A DNA stretch of 64,000 nucleotides from Channallabes apus. Taxonomy: Eukaryota; Chordata; Actinopteri; Siluriformes; Clariidae. Below are positions 45,750 through 55,048 of this stretch, one piece after another. The notes beneath the pieces were generated by a model. That model was not told where the DNA came from, made no database searches, and saw only the letters and a program-made list of their open reading frames with translations. The stretch's first letter is position 1. Every line of letters starts with the position of its first letter. The stretch lies in NCBI GenBank assembly GCA_030522415.1, contig CM060107.1:51076307-51140306 (forward strand), read 5' to 3'. The position numbers and the translations under genes are program-made.

Positions 45750-47408
45750 TAACCCCCCCTCCAAAAAATGCTCCTCCCGGAGCATCACCGGAGGCCCCGG
45801 ACACCCAACCCAATGTTCTACCTTACGCCTCCTGTCCAGGAGGCTGGGTGACGGGGCTGGAGGCATGCTCAGCGGCTGCTGAGCTGGAGATGTGCTCGGC
45901 GGCTGCCGACGCGCTGGAGACGTGCTCGGCGGCTGCCGACGCGCTGGAGACGTGCTCGGCGGCTGCCGACGCGCTGGAGACGTGCTCGGCGGCTGCCGAC
46001 GCGCTGGAGACGTGCTCGGCGGCTGCAGAGCTGGTTCGACGCTCGACGACGGCTCTGGAGCGTGCACGACGCTCGACGACGGCTCTACGTCGTCCTCAAA
46101 GGCGAAAGGTGGCGGCAGCACAGGTGCGTCGTACAGCGGCTGCTCACACGCTGGCTCGCTGTCCTCGAAGCCGAAAGGCGGCGGCAGAACAGGTGCGTCG
46201 TACAGCGGCTGCTCACACGCTGGCTCGCTGTCCTCGAAGCCGAAAGGCGGCGGCAGAACAGGTGCGTCGTACAGCGGCTGCTGACACGCTGGCTCGCTGT
46301 CCTCGAAGCCGAAAGGCGGCGGCAGAACAGGTGCGTCGTACAGCGGCTGCTCACACGCTGGCTCGCTGTCCTCGAAGCCGAAAGGCGGCGGCAGAACAGG
46401 TGCGTCGTACAGCGGCTGCTCACACGCTGGCTCGCTGTCCTCGAAGCCGAAAGGCGGCGGCAGAACAGGTGCGTCGTACAGCGGCTGCTCACACGCTGGC
46501 TCGCTGTCCTCGAAGCCGAAAGGCGGCGGCAGAACAGGTGCGTCGTACAGCGGCTGCTCACACGCTGGCTCGCTGCCCTCGAAGCCGAAAGGCGGCGGCA
46601 GAACAGGTGCGTCGTACAGCGGCTGCTCACACGCTGGCTCGCTGTCCTCGAAGTCTGCAGGCGGTGGTAGAACGGGTGCTTCGGACAGCTGCTGCTGACA
46701 CGCTAGCACGCTGTCCTCGAAGTCGGGAGGCGGCGGTAGAACGGGTGCATCGGACAGCGGCTGCTGACACGCTAGCGCGCTGTCCTCGAAGTCTGGAGGC
46801 GTCGGAAGGCTGATGCTTTCTCGCTGCGGCGCGTAACTCTCTGCGCCGATCCCAGGCAGTGGCGGAATGGGGAGCATGTCGTCCGGGTCCGAGAGAGGGA
46901 GGACCTCCGGGACTACAGCCTGGCTCTCCCGAACCTGGACGAGCAACTGTTGGAGCCGCACCACCTGCTCCCGCAGGTCTCCGATGCGCTCCTCATTGTC
47001 CTCCGCCCACTGCCTGTAGCACTCTCCCGTCTCTCCCTCGGCTGTCACACCCCTCCAGGGCGTGCGCCGGACGGCGAACCCGCTGCCTTTCCAGCCATGT
47101 CCCGCCATCCTCTCACTCTCCGTCACATTCTCCTCTTCCATCTCCGCCCCCTCGGCGTACCTGGAATTATCCTGGCTCTGCCAGAACTCAGTCTCGCCGT
47201 GCTCCTCGCTGTCCTCCAGCAGCCCCTCCTGCTCCACCAGCAAGCTGTATTCCCAGCTGCGGTACATCTCCTCCTCGTCGTCTTCCAGCCCGCTGTAAAT
47301 CCAGCCGCAAAACATCTCTTCCTCGCTGTCCTTCCGCCTTTCCGCCAGCTCGGGCGAGATCGTACCAGCGCCCCCCCAAAAATTGTCCAGGGGAAACATC
47401 TCCGCCAT
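45738..47408 (-). CDS. Single ORF of the LTR element, repeat-rich, function unknown
   Basis: 556 codons from an ATG at 47406-47408, 24 bp inside the internal region; an in-frame ATG in the LTR at 47483 would add 25 residues. Order of parts: an acidic region rich in Glu and Trp (about residues 1-130); a short coiled-coil-like stretch with NEERIGDLREQVVRLQQLL; about ten copies of a 23-residue repeat around FEDSEPACEQPLYDAPVLPPP (69-bp DNA unit); about five copies of PPSTSPARRQ (30-bp unit); and a basic C-terminal tail ending in the LTR after reading through the polypurine tract. I recognise no zinc knuckle, protease, reverse transcriptase or integrase. It occupies the position of gag, so a gag-like role is the leading guess, unproven. 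Both repeats are multiples of three, so the frame survives copy-number change. Confidence 0.7.
   Translation of the reverse strand: MAEMFPLDNFWGGAGTISPELAERRKDSEEEMFCGWIYSGLEDDEEEMYRSWEYSLLVEQEGLLEDSEEHGETEFWQSQDNSRYAEGAEMEEENVTESERMAGHGWKGSGFAVRRTPWRGVTAEGETGECYRQWAEDNEERIGDLREQVVRLQQLLVQVRESQAVVPEVLPLSDPDDMLPIPPLPGIGAESYAPQRESISLPTPPDFEDSALACQQPLSDAPVLPPPPDFEDSVLACQQQLSEAPVLPPPADFEDSEPACEQPLYDAPVLPPPFGFEGSEPACEQPLYDAPVLPPPFGFEDSEPACEQPLYDAPVLPPPFGFEDSEPACEQPLYDAPVLPPPFGFEDSEPACEQPLYDAPVLPPPFGFEDSEPACQQPLYDAPVLPPPFGFEDSEPACEQPLYDAPVLPPPFGFEDSEPACEQPLYDAPVLPPPFAFEDDVEPSSSVVHAPEPSSSVEPALQPPSTSPARRQPPSTSPARRQPPSTSPARRQPPSTSPARRQPPSTSPAQQPLSMPPAPSPSLLDRRRKVEHWVGCPGPPVMLREEHFLEGGLCNG
45880..46030 (-). 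repeat. 30-bp coding tandem repeat in the LTR element ORF
   Basis: About five near-identical 30-bp units containing GCTCGGCGGCTGCCGACGCG on the plus strand. On the minus strand they encode a ten-residue Pro/Ser/Arg repeat. Confidence 0.92.
46100..46800 (-). repeat. 69-bp coding tandem repeat in the LTR element ORF
   Basis: Seven nearly identical 69-bp units plus about three diverged ones toward 46800. The plus-strand frames over it (RTAAAHTLARCPRSR and RRRQNRCVVQRLLTRW) are shadows. Confidence 0.92.
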
Positions 47409-47431
47409 GCCACTTGGTAGGTCTAGCAATC

Positions 47432-47792
47432 TGTCACGCTCCTTCCCCTTACCGTGTTTGCGTCGGGTGTGTGTGCGCGGCATGAATGCGGATGCGAGCT
47501 GACGGTTTCACAAAAGTCCTTTATTTTGATTTAAACAAAACATAAACAAACCTAGGCACTCCAACACAAACTAAACAATGTCAACAGTTGCTAGACGCCT
47601 CACTGGAGTCCAGCCAGGCTATTTATAATTAAACATAAACAAACATCAAATTAACTTCCCTCGGTTCAGGTGAGCTTCTACGTCACCTGACCGAGGTGCA
47701 AACTGGGAAATGAAGTGAAACTAGAACTAAACAAAACTACAACTCAAACACATACACGGGCGTTAGGCGCCCTCTAGGGGTTAACCGTTACA
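47432..47792 (-). repeat. 5' LTR
   Basis: Matches the 3' LTR over 361 bp with no difference I could find. TATAAATA is at 47620-47627 and AATAAA at 47520-47525 in complement. It carries the upstream in-frame ATG at 47481-47483. Confidence 0.9.
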
Positions 47793-47911
47793 ACTCCATG
47801 CATGTTAACGGCTACTTTGAGTTACGACTTTCAGTAAGGTAAATAAAAACATTTTTCAGCGACTTTATCTGTATTAGGTAATAAATTTTGAGTTAAAAGA
47901 CTTGGACTTTG

Positions 47912-48040
47912 CCGCAGTGGCATAATTGTTAGCACTGTGGCGTCACACCTTCAGGGTCAATTCGGAATTGATCTAGTGTTGTTTGCATGTTTTTCCCATA
48001 CTTGGTGGATTTCCTCCAGGTTTCTTCCCAAAGAAAACCT
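47912..48040 (+). mobile_element. Degenerate tRNA-headed SINE fragment
   Basis: GCCGCAGTGGCATAATTG and TTAGCACTGTGG correspond to the SINE head. TGTTTGCATG, CTTGGTGGATTTCCTCC and AGGTTTC follow in family order with many changes. Confidence 0.6.
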
Positions 48041-48287
48041 GTGCAATGAACAGGCCTTTGGTTAAAATTTCAGTTATGGCATTTAAGGTTAAATTTGATT
48101 TGTAAGGCTTGAAGATTTTATTCATGAGTCTTAGGCTTGAAGTTGAGTTATAAAACATCAGATCTGATGTGACTGAGGTGTTAGTTTGAGATAATGGGCT
48201 TGACTGAATTAGATTTGAGAGATGTGGGGCTAGGTTTGAGTAAGATGATTCTAAATTTGAGTTATAGAATGTAAATTTGTTAAATTT

Positions 48288-48605
48288 TTTCAATTCAATT
48301 CAATTTTATTTATATAGCGCTTTTAACAATGGTCATTGTCTCAAAGCAACTTCACAAAAATGAAAGAAATTTTTTTTTAGAAAAGAAAAAATTGGAAGTG
48401 TGTATGTGTGAGAAGAATGTGTCTAGGTAATAATGAGATGAATGAATGATGAATGAAATTTCTCTGATGAGCAAGCCAAGGGTGACGGCGATGGTGGCAA
48501 GGAAAAACTCCCTGAGATGGCATTAGGAAGAAACCTTGAGAGGAACCAGACTCAACAGGGAACCCATCCTCATCTGGGTGATAACAGATAGAAATGATAA
48601 CGTCA
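48288..48605 (+). mobile_element. Unclassified fish interspersed repeat
   Basis: Starts with TTCAATTCAATTCAATTTTA, then TTTATATAGCGCTTTTAACA, and ends with GGTGGCAAGGAAAAACTCCC and GAACCCATCCTCATCTGGG. I recognise these phrases as a common dispersed fish repeat but cannot assign a class. No coding part is present. Confidence 0.55.
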
Positions 48606-48770
48606 TGTGTGTTGTGCAGATGAAAGTTCAATATGACAGAAATTTGTCAGATTTTCAGCAAATCGGAAAGCAGGAGTTGAGTTTGAACAAATTGAATATG
48701 TTTTGCCTTGTATTGGAGTTAAACTTAAAGTACATTTGGAGTATTTTAGTATATAAAAGTTAGTATATAT

Positions 48771-48820
48771 ATATCTATCTATCTATCTATCTATCTATCA
48801 ATCTATCTATCTATCTATCT

Positions 48821-48873
<53 letters not shown>
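48771..48873. repeat. (TATC)n and (TA)n microsatellite
   Basis: TATC units to about 48823, then a TA run of about 24 units. Confidence 0.95.
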
Positions 48874-48877
<4 letters not shown>

Positions 48878-49004
48878 CAATAAAACGTAATTGTTGTTTT
48901 TTAGAATGGGGAAAAATCATTACATATCGATACAAACATTTAGCAGGTTACATTTTTCATGTATCGCCACAATGACTCCCAAAATCAATATTTCATCAAA
49001 TATT

Positions 49005-49360
49005 TTTTTATGGACAAAAGTATTTGGCCAAACCGGAAATGACATTCGATCCAAACACATACACTTCAATATGGAGTCGGTCCCCCTTTTGCAGCTTTAA
49101 CAGCTTCCACTCTTCCTTTAAGGCTGTCCACAAAGATCTTGGAGTGTTTCTGTGGGAATTCATGCCCATTTATTCTGCAGAGCATTTACTGTATGAGGTC
49201 AGACACTGACGTTGGACGAGAAGGCTTGGCTCACAATCTCTGTTCCAGTTCATCTCAAAGGTGCTCGATGGGGTTGAGGTCAGGGCTCCGTGTTAGGGCC
49301 GGTCAAGTTCTTCCAAACCAAATTCACCAAACCATGTGTTATAGTGCTTGCTTTGTACTG
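49005..49360 (-). pseudogene. Tc1-like transposase (DD34E type), C-terminal remnant
   Basis: On the minus strand a register with SPDLNPIEHL (third catalytic residue Glu present), then DELEQRL, AKPSRPTSVSDLI and, further on, VEAVKAAKGGPTPY ending in a stop. This is the standard C-terminal order of a fish Tc1-like transposase. In-frame stops, an insertion of five bases at 49197-49203 and another shift interrupt it. The distal sequence, CCAAATACTTTTGTCCATA in complement (about 49007-49025), fits the inner part of the 3' terminal repeat. The N-terminal half is missing. Confidence 0.85.
49197..49203. other. TACTGTA footprint within Tc1-like remnant
   Basis: In complement the codons read CTC ATA CAG TAA. 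Leaving out five bases gives CTC ATA AAT GCT, which continues the family register into the next conserved segment. Confidence 0.75.
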
Positions 49361-51400
49361 TATACCAGGATGGAGTCATACACAATTTTGGACCATGTTT
49401 ATGACCAGACCGTAGCTCGGCTGTACACATGCATGTTTGCATAGGAATGCACTAACACGGTCTTCTGCACACACTTGTGCGTACACTGTATTTACTGTCC
49501 GTGCACATACTCAAATAAATAAACCTGCACAAAAACATGAGTAATAAGGATGTCTACACACACACACACTAACACGCATAGATTAGCGTCTCCTCAATTA
49601 GGCTGTCATTGTGTCTTGTACTCGGTGCAGAGCTCCCAGTGTGTAGGAGCGTTGTGTGTGTATAACAAAAGCATTTATTCCAGCACACACACAGGAGAGA
49701 AAGTGGTGTCGGGGGTGAAACGCGAGAGAGAGAGAGAGAGAGAGAATAAATGAACAACATATGCTGCTTATGTTGTCATGAAAGGCAACAATATAATTGT
49801 ACTTGAGTCTATTTCTCTCTCATCTTAGGGTTCGAGACTCCAGACGGAGCTTCCATTATCTCTTTTCAAAGTTGAATTTATTGAATCAAAACGGACTCAA
49901 AAAAAAATGTTGGAGCAGTTTTGCTTAAATTCTTGACAAAGGACTGTACAATGCTTTAAAAATGTTGTGTAAATATTGCTATGGTCAAGTTTTCAGTTTA
50001 GTCGACATTTCTGGAAGGAGTCTCCAGTGTCAATGCTTTGTACCCATCAGATGTAGAGCTGTCACTGTATGTTTTTCGACACCTTCAGGACCCCCGCCAC
50101 AAAGTTGCATTTTGCTGTACATTGTTGCCACGGCACACCAACACCAGACTGATGAATTTTCTCCTTAAGAACAGAAATTATACAAAAAATGTGTCTCGGG
50201 AAACGAAGCATGTTCAGCATACGAGCGACCGAACCGTCTGGGACGTGTTCACAACTCATTTGCGTCCGTGGAAAGCCAAGCAAAGTGAGTTTACGTAATG
50301 TTCTTTTTTTGCATTTCGTGCAAGATTTAGTGAAGACGTCTCAAGAATGTTAGCAAGGACGGTAGCAAGAGCAAAACGGAGACAATTTCAGTTTGGTTTT
50401 TAAAGCAGCCGGTACCAAGAGGAATCATAAACTGAGGTTAAGTGAGGTTTAATGTCTATTTACTTCGTATTTGACTTCATTTACATGTCTTTTCTAAATG
50501 TTTTGATTGTTTATATGTGCAAAAATATGGTTATAGTGTTGGAAATTGGTAATATTGGTAATATTTTGGGTGGCTGGAACAGATCATCCGCATTTACATT
50601 ATTTCCTATGGGAAAAAGCGTTTCACAGTACAAAATTTCTGCATTAAGAGCTTTAAATTTGTATGCAGAGGCACCGCTGGATATTTTGATTTTATCATCA
50701 TGAAATACTCATAACAGCAGTATTGTACCGTTTACATTTTATAAATATGAAGTTATATGCACATAGCTTGGTGTTTACAAAACAAGCAAACCAAAAACAA
50801 ACACCACCTCTTCCGGATTTTATGAAATGCCTCATGGCTGCAACTGTTCGTGTATTATTTAGTGCAAGCTCTCGAGCAGACGTGGTAAGATCGACTGACA
50901 AATAAAAGACATGTTGAGTTCTTCCAGGGAGAGCTGTGAAAAGAGGAGAGGAGTAAAACAACGGTGTAAAAAAAAAATCGATTTGCTTGGACAAAACCAA
51001 GTCACTGTTCCAAATTTGTAAGACCTAAAACACAAATAATTCATTAATACTTTATAGTCTCTGTCTCTCTCTCTCTCTCTCTCCTCTCGGTCTCAGCCTC
51101 ATGTTGAATGCTCTTGTTAAATGGGTCATTTAGACTAATTCATGCTCATAAAATAAGGTAATTCTGCGTACTGACTCTGTTTAAGTGACTCAGTAGGGTT
51201 AGGGTTGTGGAATGTTTATGATAAAACACTTATGATTAGGGGTTGTTTAGTTAAAATATTCTGGAATAGATAATTATGGTTTGAAAAAAATTCAGATCTC
51301 TTCTGCTTGGAAAAACCTTGAATTTCAAAGTTTTCTTAGAAAGAATTTTAAAAATGCAGCATTTTGATTTTGCTTTCATTGACAGGTTTCACAGAAAGCT
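49361..51400. other. Low-copy sequence, no gene seen
   Basis: No gene is recognised. (GA)n is at 49721-49745 and (CT)n at 51059-51083. A block at 51096-51195 is repeated at 52020-52125. The 50030-50290 part has two overlapping frames without family features. Confidence 0.4.
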
Positions 51401-51415
51401 TCCCCAAACTGACAA

Positions 51416-51830
51416 CCTTTTTTTTTTTTCCAATGTTCTCCCCAATTTAGTCGTGGCCAATTCCTCCCCGTCACTAGGGGGCTCCCACATTAAGGCTACC
51501 ACTACCACTCAGCCGGGAGGGCGACGACTATCCCGTGTTTCCTCCGAACCGCGTGACGTCAGCCGACCGATCTTTTCATCTTTTCAACTGCATGCTCACG
51601 CACCATTAGGGGAGGAGTAACACACTCGGAGGAAAGCGCTATAGCCTCTCCTTCCGCGTGCGCGAGCTCACAGACGCCCCTGATTGGCTGTAGAGCCGCG
51701 ATTAATGTGTGAGGCCAATCAGCTCTCTTTGTGCCTCCGGCTGTGACAGGAAAACAGCATCACCCGGGGTTCGAACCAGCGATCTCCGGATGATAGGGCG
51801 AGCGCTTTACCACTGCGTCACTCGGAGGCT
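51416..51830 (-). mobile_element. tRNA-derived SINE, second family, full length
   Basis: Minus-strand element with head GCCTCCGAGTGACGCAGTGG. The A-box TGACGCAGTGG is at 51810-51820 in complement and the B-box GGTTCGAACCC at 51767-51777. It has a GC-rich body and a poly-A tail (T-run at 51419-51430). A perfect 11-bp duplication, CAAACTGACAA, flanks it at 51405-51415 and 51831-51841. Confidence 0.9.
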
Positions 51831-51841
51831 CAAACTGACAA

Positions 51842-52340
51842 ACTTAACTCTTTCTCACACTACAACTGATTCCTATTTCGACTTCTGATCAGACATATTT
51901 TATCAGTAATTGATTATTTTATTATACTGCAAATATACTATAAGATAAGTCAGGACATTCTTGGGTGTCTGTATGTACAGTATTATGGCTGTGATTAGCT
52001 GCTGGGAATAAGGAGTCTCTCTCTCTCTGTCTCTGCCTCATGTGGAATGCTCTTGTTAAATGGGTCATTTAAATGATTACATGCTCATATAATAAGGTAA
52101 TTCTGTTTACTGACTCTGCTTAAGTGACTCCATAATGCTGATCACAGCCCGCAGCTACTATAAGATTAATCAGGACACTCTTGGGTTTCTGTATGTTGAG
52201 ATTCATGACTGCTGGGGAAAGGGTGAAGTGTGAGCGCCCTACTGGCCCAACGATTCAGTTTAAACCTTTCCACTATAACATTAGTACAAAGATAAAATGA
52301 ACAACACAACTAAAGCTCTTTTCTTTTTTTCTATCTTTTT
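51842..52340. other. Low-copy sequence with local duplications
   Basis: Contains duplicated blocks (51936-51995 related to 52153-52205; 52020-52125 related to 51096-51195) and no gene. Confidence 0.5.
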
Positions 52341-52344
52341 TTTT

Positions 52345-52553
52345 AATACAACTGACATAATTTAAATTTAAGCCATTTGGCAGATTATCCAGAGCGACTT
52401 CCTTAAAAAAAAAAAAACTCATTATACATCTTAGCAGTTGAGGGTTAAGGGCCTTGCTCAAGTGCCCAACAATGGCAACTTAGTGGTGGGGTTTGAACCT
52501 GGGACATTTTGATCAATAGACCAATGCCTTAACCACTGAGCAAGCCGTGCCCT
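52345..52553 (-). mobile_element. tRNA-derived SINE, third family (V-SINE-like)
   Basis: Complement of the head reads GGGCACGGCTTGCTCAGTGG, with a B-box GGTTTGAACC in complement at 52490-52499. The body has GGGCACTTGAGCAAGGCCC and ends near GAAGTCGCTCTGGATAATC. I recognise this arrangement as a common fish tRNA-SINE. The V-SINE label is tentative. Confidence 0.7.
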
Positions 52554-52579
52554 AAAATAATTCAATTATAACACAAAAA

Positions 52580-52866
52580 ACACTCACTATCTCATTATCT
52601 ATACCACTTTATCCTGTATACAGGGTCACAGGGGGCCTGGCGCCTATCCGAAGAGACTTGTAAACCCTGGACAGGGTGTCAATCCATTTCAGGGCACACA
52701 CACACACTCATTCACACACTTCGAGGCAATTTGGGAACGCAAGTTAGCCTCATCTGCTGGTCTTTGGCCTGTGGGAGGAAACCGGAGAGCCCCGAGGAAA
52801 CCCAACAAGCAAACTCCAAGCACACAGAGATGGGAATTGAACCCAGACCCTGAAGGTGAAAAGCGA
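52580..52866 (-). mobile_element. tRNA-headed SINE, diverged copy
   Basis: Shares the body of 30118-30478 (TATACCACTTTATCCTGTAT, GGGAGGAAACCGGAGAGCCC) but with several deletions. The head is cut at about 52866. Confidence 0.8.
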
Positions 52867-54657
52867 CTTATGTTAAAAAACAAAACAAAAAAGCTAATTT
52901 TTAAAGTGGTTACTTTAACCACTATGGAAGAGTGTTATTATTATTATTTTTTTTGTTTGTTTATTGGAGCCATCACTGCATGCTCTGGCTGGGTGGTATT
53001 GGGTGCAGCAACCAACCAACTCTGGGGCTCAAACCCAGATCCTCAGGTCTTCAAGTCAACAACCTAAACCCTAGGCAGGATCGGTCAGGGGTTAATACCG
53101 TACAGTACGTTGGATCCAGTGTGGTGGGACGAGAAGAGGTAGATCTTAGGTGTCCCACATTCTATCCATCCTGAGCTATCATGAGCTAGGAACGATAGCA
53201 TATTAATGGGTCATGTGACATGTGCCTCGTAGTTTCATAATTTAAAGGCGAATTCCGGGAAACAGAGTTCAGCACCGATGCAGCATGCCTAGAAATATAT
53301 GGCCTTGGGTTTGACGCTAAATATCGATCCAGCGCTCTATCCTTTATCAGCATTACAGATTACAGCAGTGTTCTCATTCGCATCTGGCTCCACAACATTA
53401 CAGTGTATTTCAGAAATTACCTCAGCGACAGAGTCTTTCAGAAGGGTCAGACGGCAGAGCTCGAATCAATATCACTAAAGCAGACCTGGAGCTCCAGTTT
53501 ACCAGCCGTCCCATCATCCCCATAGCAGCGCAGGCCTCCTCCTGAGACACTCCATCACCGCATGGATGTGCGCCTCTAATGCGCCAGCAAATAACTCCGC
53601 AGCAGGGAGTCGAAGCCTGGTGCGTGGGCTTATTACAGAGAAAGGGAAAATAAATAAATAAATAAAACCTTCTGCTCACTCTGTAAACTTAATCATGACC
53701 CCAGGCCTTGTTACGCGCACGGAGTAAGATCAACATCTGCCCCAGCTGGGCCGCGGAGATACTATCCAGGACTAATTAATTCTGGAATAAATGTGCTCCA
53801 CTGGTTTTCTCGTTTAACAACAAATACTAAAATCTTGCACACAGGTCTGGAGAGTTTCTCTCTGGAGGAGTGCGCTCGAGTGCTTTTAGCCTCGGGCTCG
53901 ACGGGAATAGGAGTTTGAAGCCTTTCTGTTAATGGCTTTTTAAGCTAATCTGTGTGTATAATGAAGATAAACAGTTTGTTTTAAACAGCTGCTATGCAAA
54001 GGTTCACACGAACTGTGCTGTATGAAAAGTTTTGTAGCAAAAAGCCTAAATTATTGCACCATCTCTAGCAGCGCAATCATTTATTTCAATTTAGATCATA
54101 TTAAAACGCCTCTTAGAGCTCTGTGATTACATCGATTATACACTTTCATTGATTTTTCTTTCGATTCATTAAATCAGCGATTAGATTCAGAAATCCCTTT
54201 TTAAGTCATTGAAGTAAACTTACAAATATGTTTAAAACAATCGAAAATTGAAAAGGCAAACTGCTTCCATCTTCCACAAATACTCGCATTTTGTAAGAGT
54301 ATCACTGCTCCTTGTGCAAAACTGCCACTGGACTGGAATGTGGAGAAGATGAATAGCAGGATGAAAGATCGATTTGTACGAGACATGGCATTTAAACAAC
54401 CAGAAAGAATGAAAATTACACAAGAATTCAACCTTTCAACATTTTTAGTAGATTTAATATTTCAAAACCTGTGAGAAATATAGCTGCTTGAGACAAATTA
54501 GATAATAAACTTTGTTGGCCAAAAATCCAATCGAGTTGACAGACTACTAAAAGCTAGTTTTGGAATAATTTTAGAAATCGTTGTTGGATTTTAGAATTTA
54601 AAACCAAAATTTCAGCTAAGCAAATAATTAAAATGTTTTTGTGTAATAACTTTATAC
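52867..54657. other. Low-copy sequence, partly GC-richer, no gene seen
   Basis: No gene is recognised. 53230-53960 is nearly repeat-free with CpG sites and a TAATTAAT site at about 53774, and may hold conserved non-coding DNA. 53681-53699 is an AAATA run. A heptamer lies at 53101. Confidence 0.35.
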
Positions 54658-54670
54658 TAAAAGACTTTTA

Positions 54671-55035
54671 AGGTGTAGTGGTTAGCACTGTCGCCTTGCA
54701 CCTCCAGGGTCTGGGTTCGATTCCCCGGCCAGGCTCGATTCCCGTCTCTGTGTGCATGGAGTTTGCATGTTCTCCCCGTGCTTGGTGGGTTTCCTCCGGG
54801 TATTCCGGTTTCCTCCCACAGTCCAAAGATATGCAGGTTAGGCTAATTGGCGTTCCTAAATTGCCCGTAGTGTGTGATTGGGTGTGTGAGTGTGTGTATG
54901 TGTGTGTGCCCTGCGATGGATTGGCACCCTGCCCAGGGTGTACCCTGCCTAGTGCCCGAAGTCTCCTGGGATAGGCTCCAGGTCCCCCGCGACCCTGAAC
55001 ACAGGATTAAGTGGTATAGAAAATTACTGAATGAA
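54671..55035 (+). mobile_element. tRNA-headed SINE, near full length
   Basis: Starts in the A-box region (AGGTGTAGTGGTTAGCAC), B-box GGTTCGATTCC at 54714-54724, and a second B-box-like GGCTCGATTCC at 54732-54742. The tail is TGAATGAA. A perfect 13-bp duplication, TAAAAGACTTTTA, flanks it at 54658-54670 and 55036-55048. Confidence 0.92.
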
Positions 55036-55048
55036 TAAAAGACTTTTA

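Larger units (their letters stand above)
45384..47797 (-). mobile_element. Non-autonomous LTR retrotransposon, intact and young
   Basis: Two direct repeats of 361 bp (45389-45749 and 47432-47792) appear identical by eye and enclose 1,682 bp. A 5-bp duplication, ACTCC, flanks the element at 45384-45388 and 47793-47797. On the minus strand each LTR begins TGTAAC and ends GTGACA. The internal region ends at the 3' LTR with a polypurine tract, GGAGGGGGGGTTA (45750-45762, complement). I find no TGG-type tRNA primer site next to the 5' LTR. The only long frame carries no reverse transcriptase, protease or integrase motif, so the element must be mobilised in trans. Identical LTRs indicate recent insertion or gene conversion. 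Confidence 0.92.

Noticed and set aside
45848..47485. Plus-strand frames of 321, 208, 202, 156 and 130 codons
   Set aside because: Shadows of the LTR element ORF, which is supported on the minus strand by LTR orientation, TATA box, polypurine tract and start position.
49723..49745. (GA)n run as a regulatory GAGA element
   Set aside because: Ordinary microsatellite, one of many similar runs in the window.
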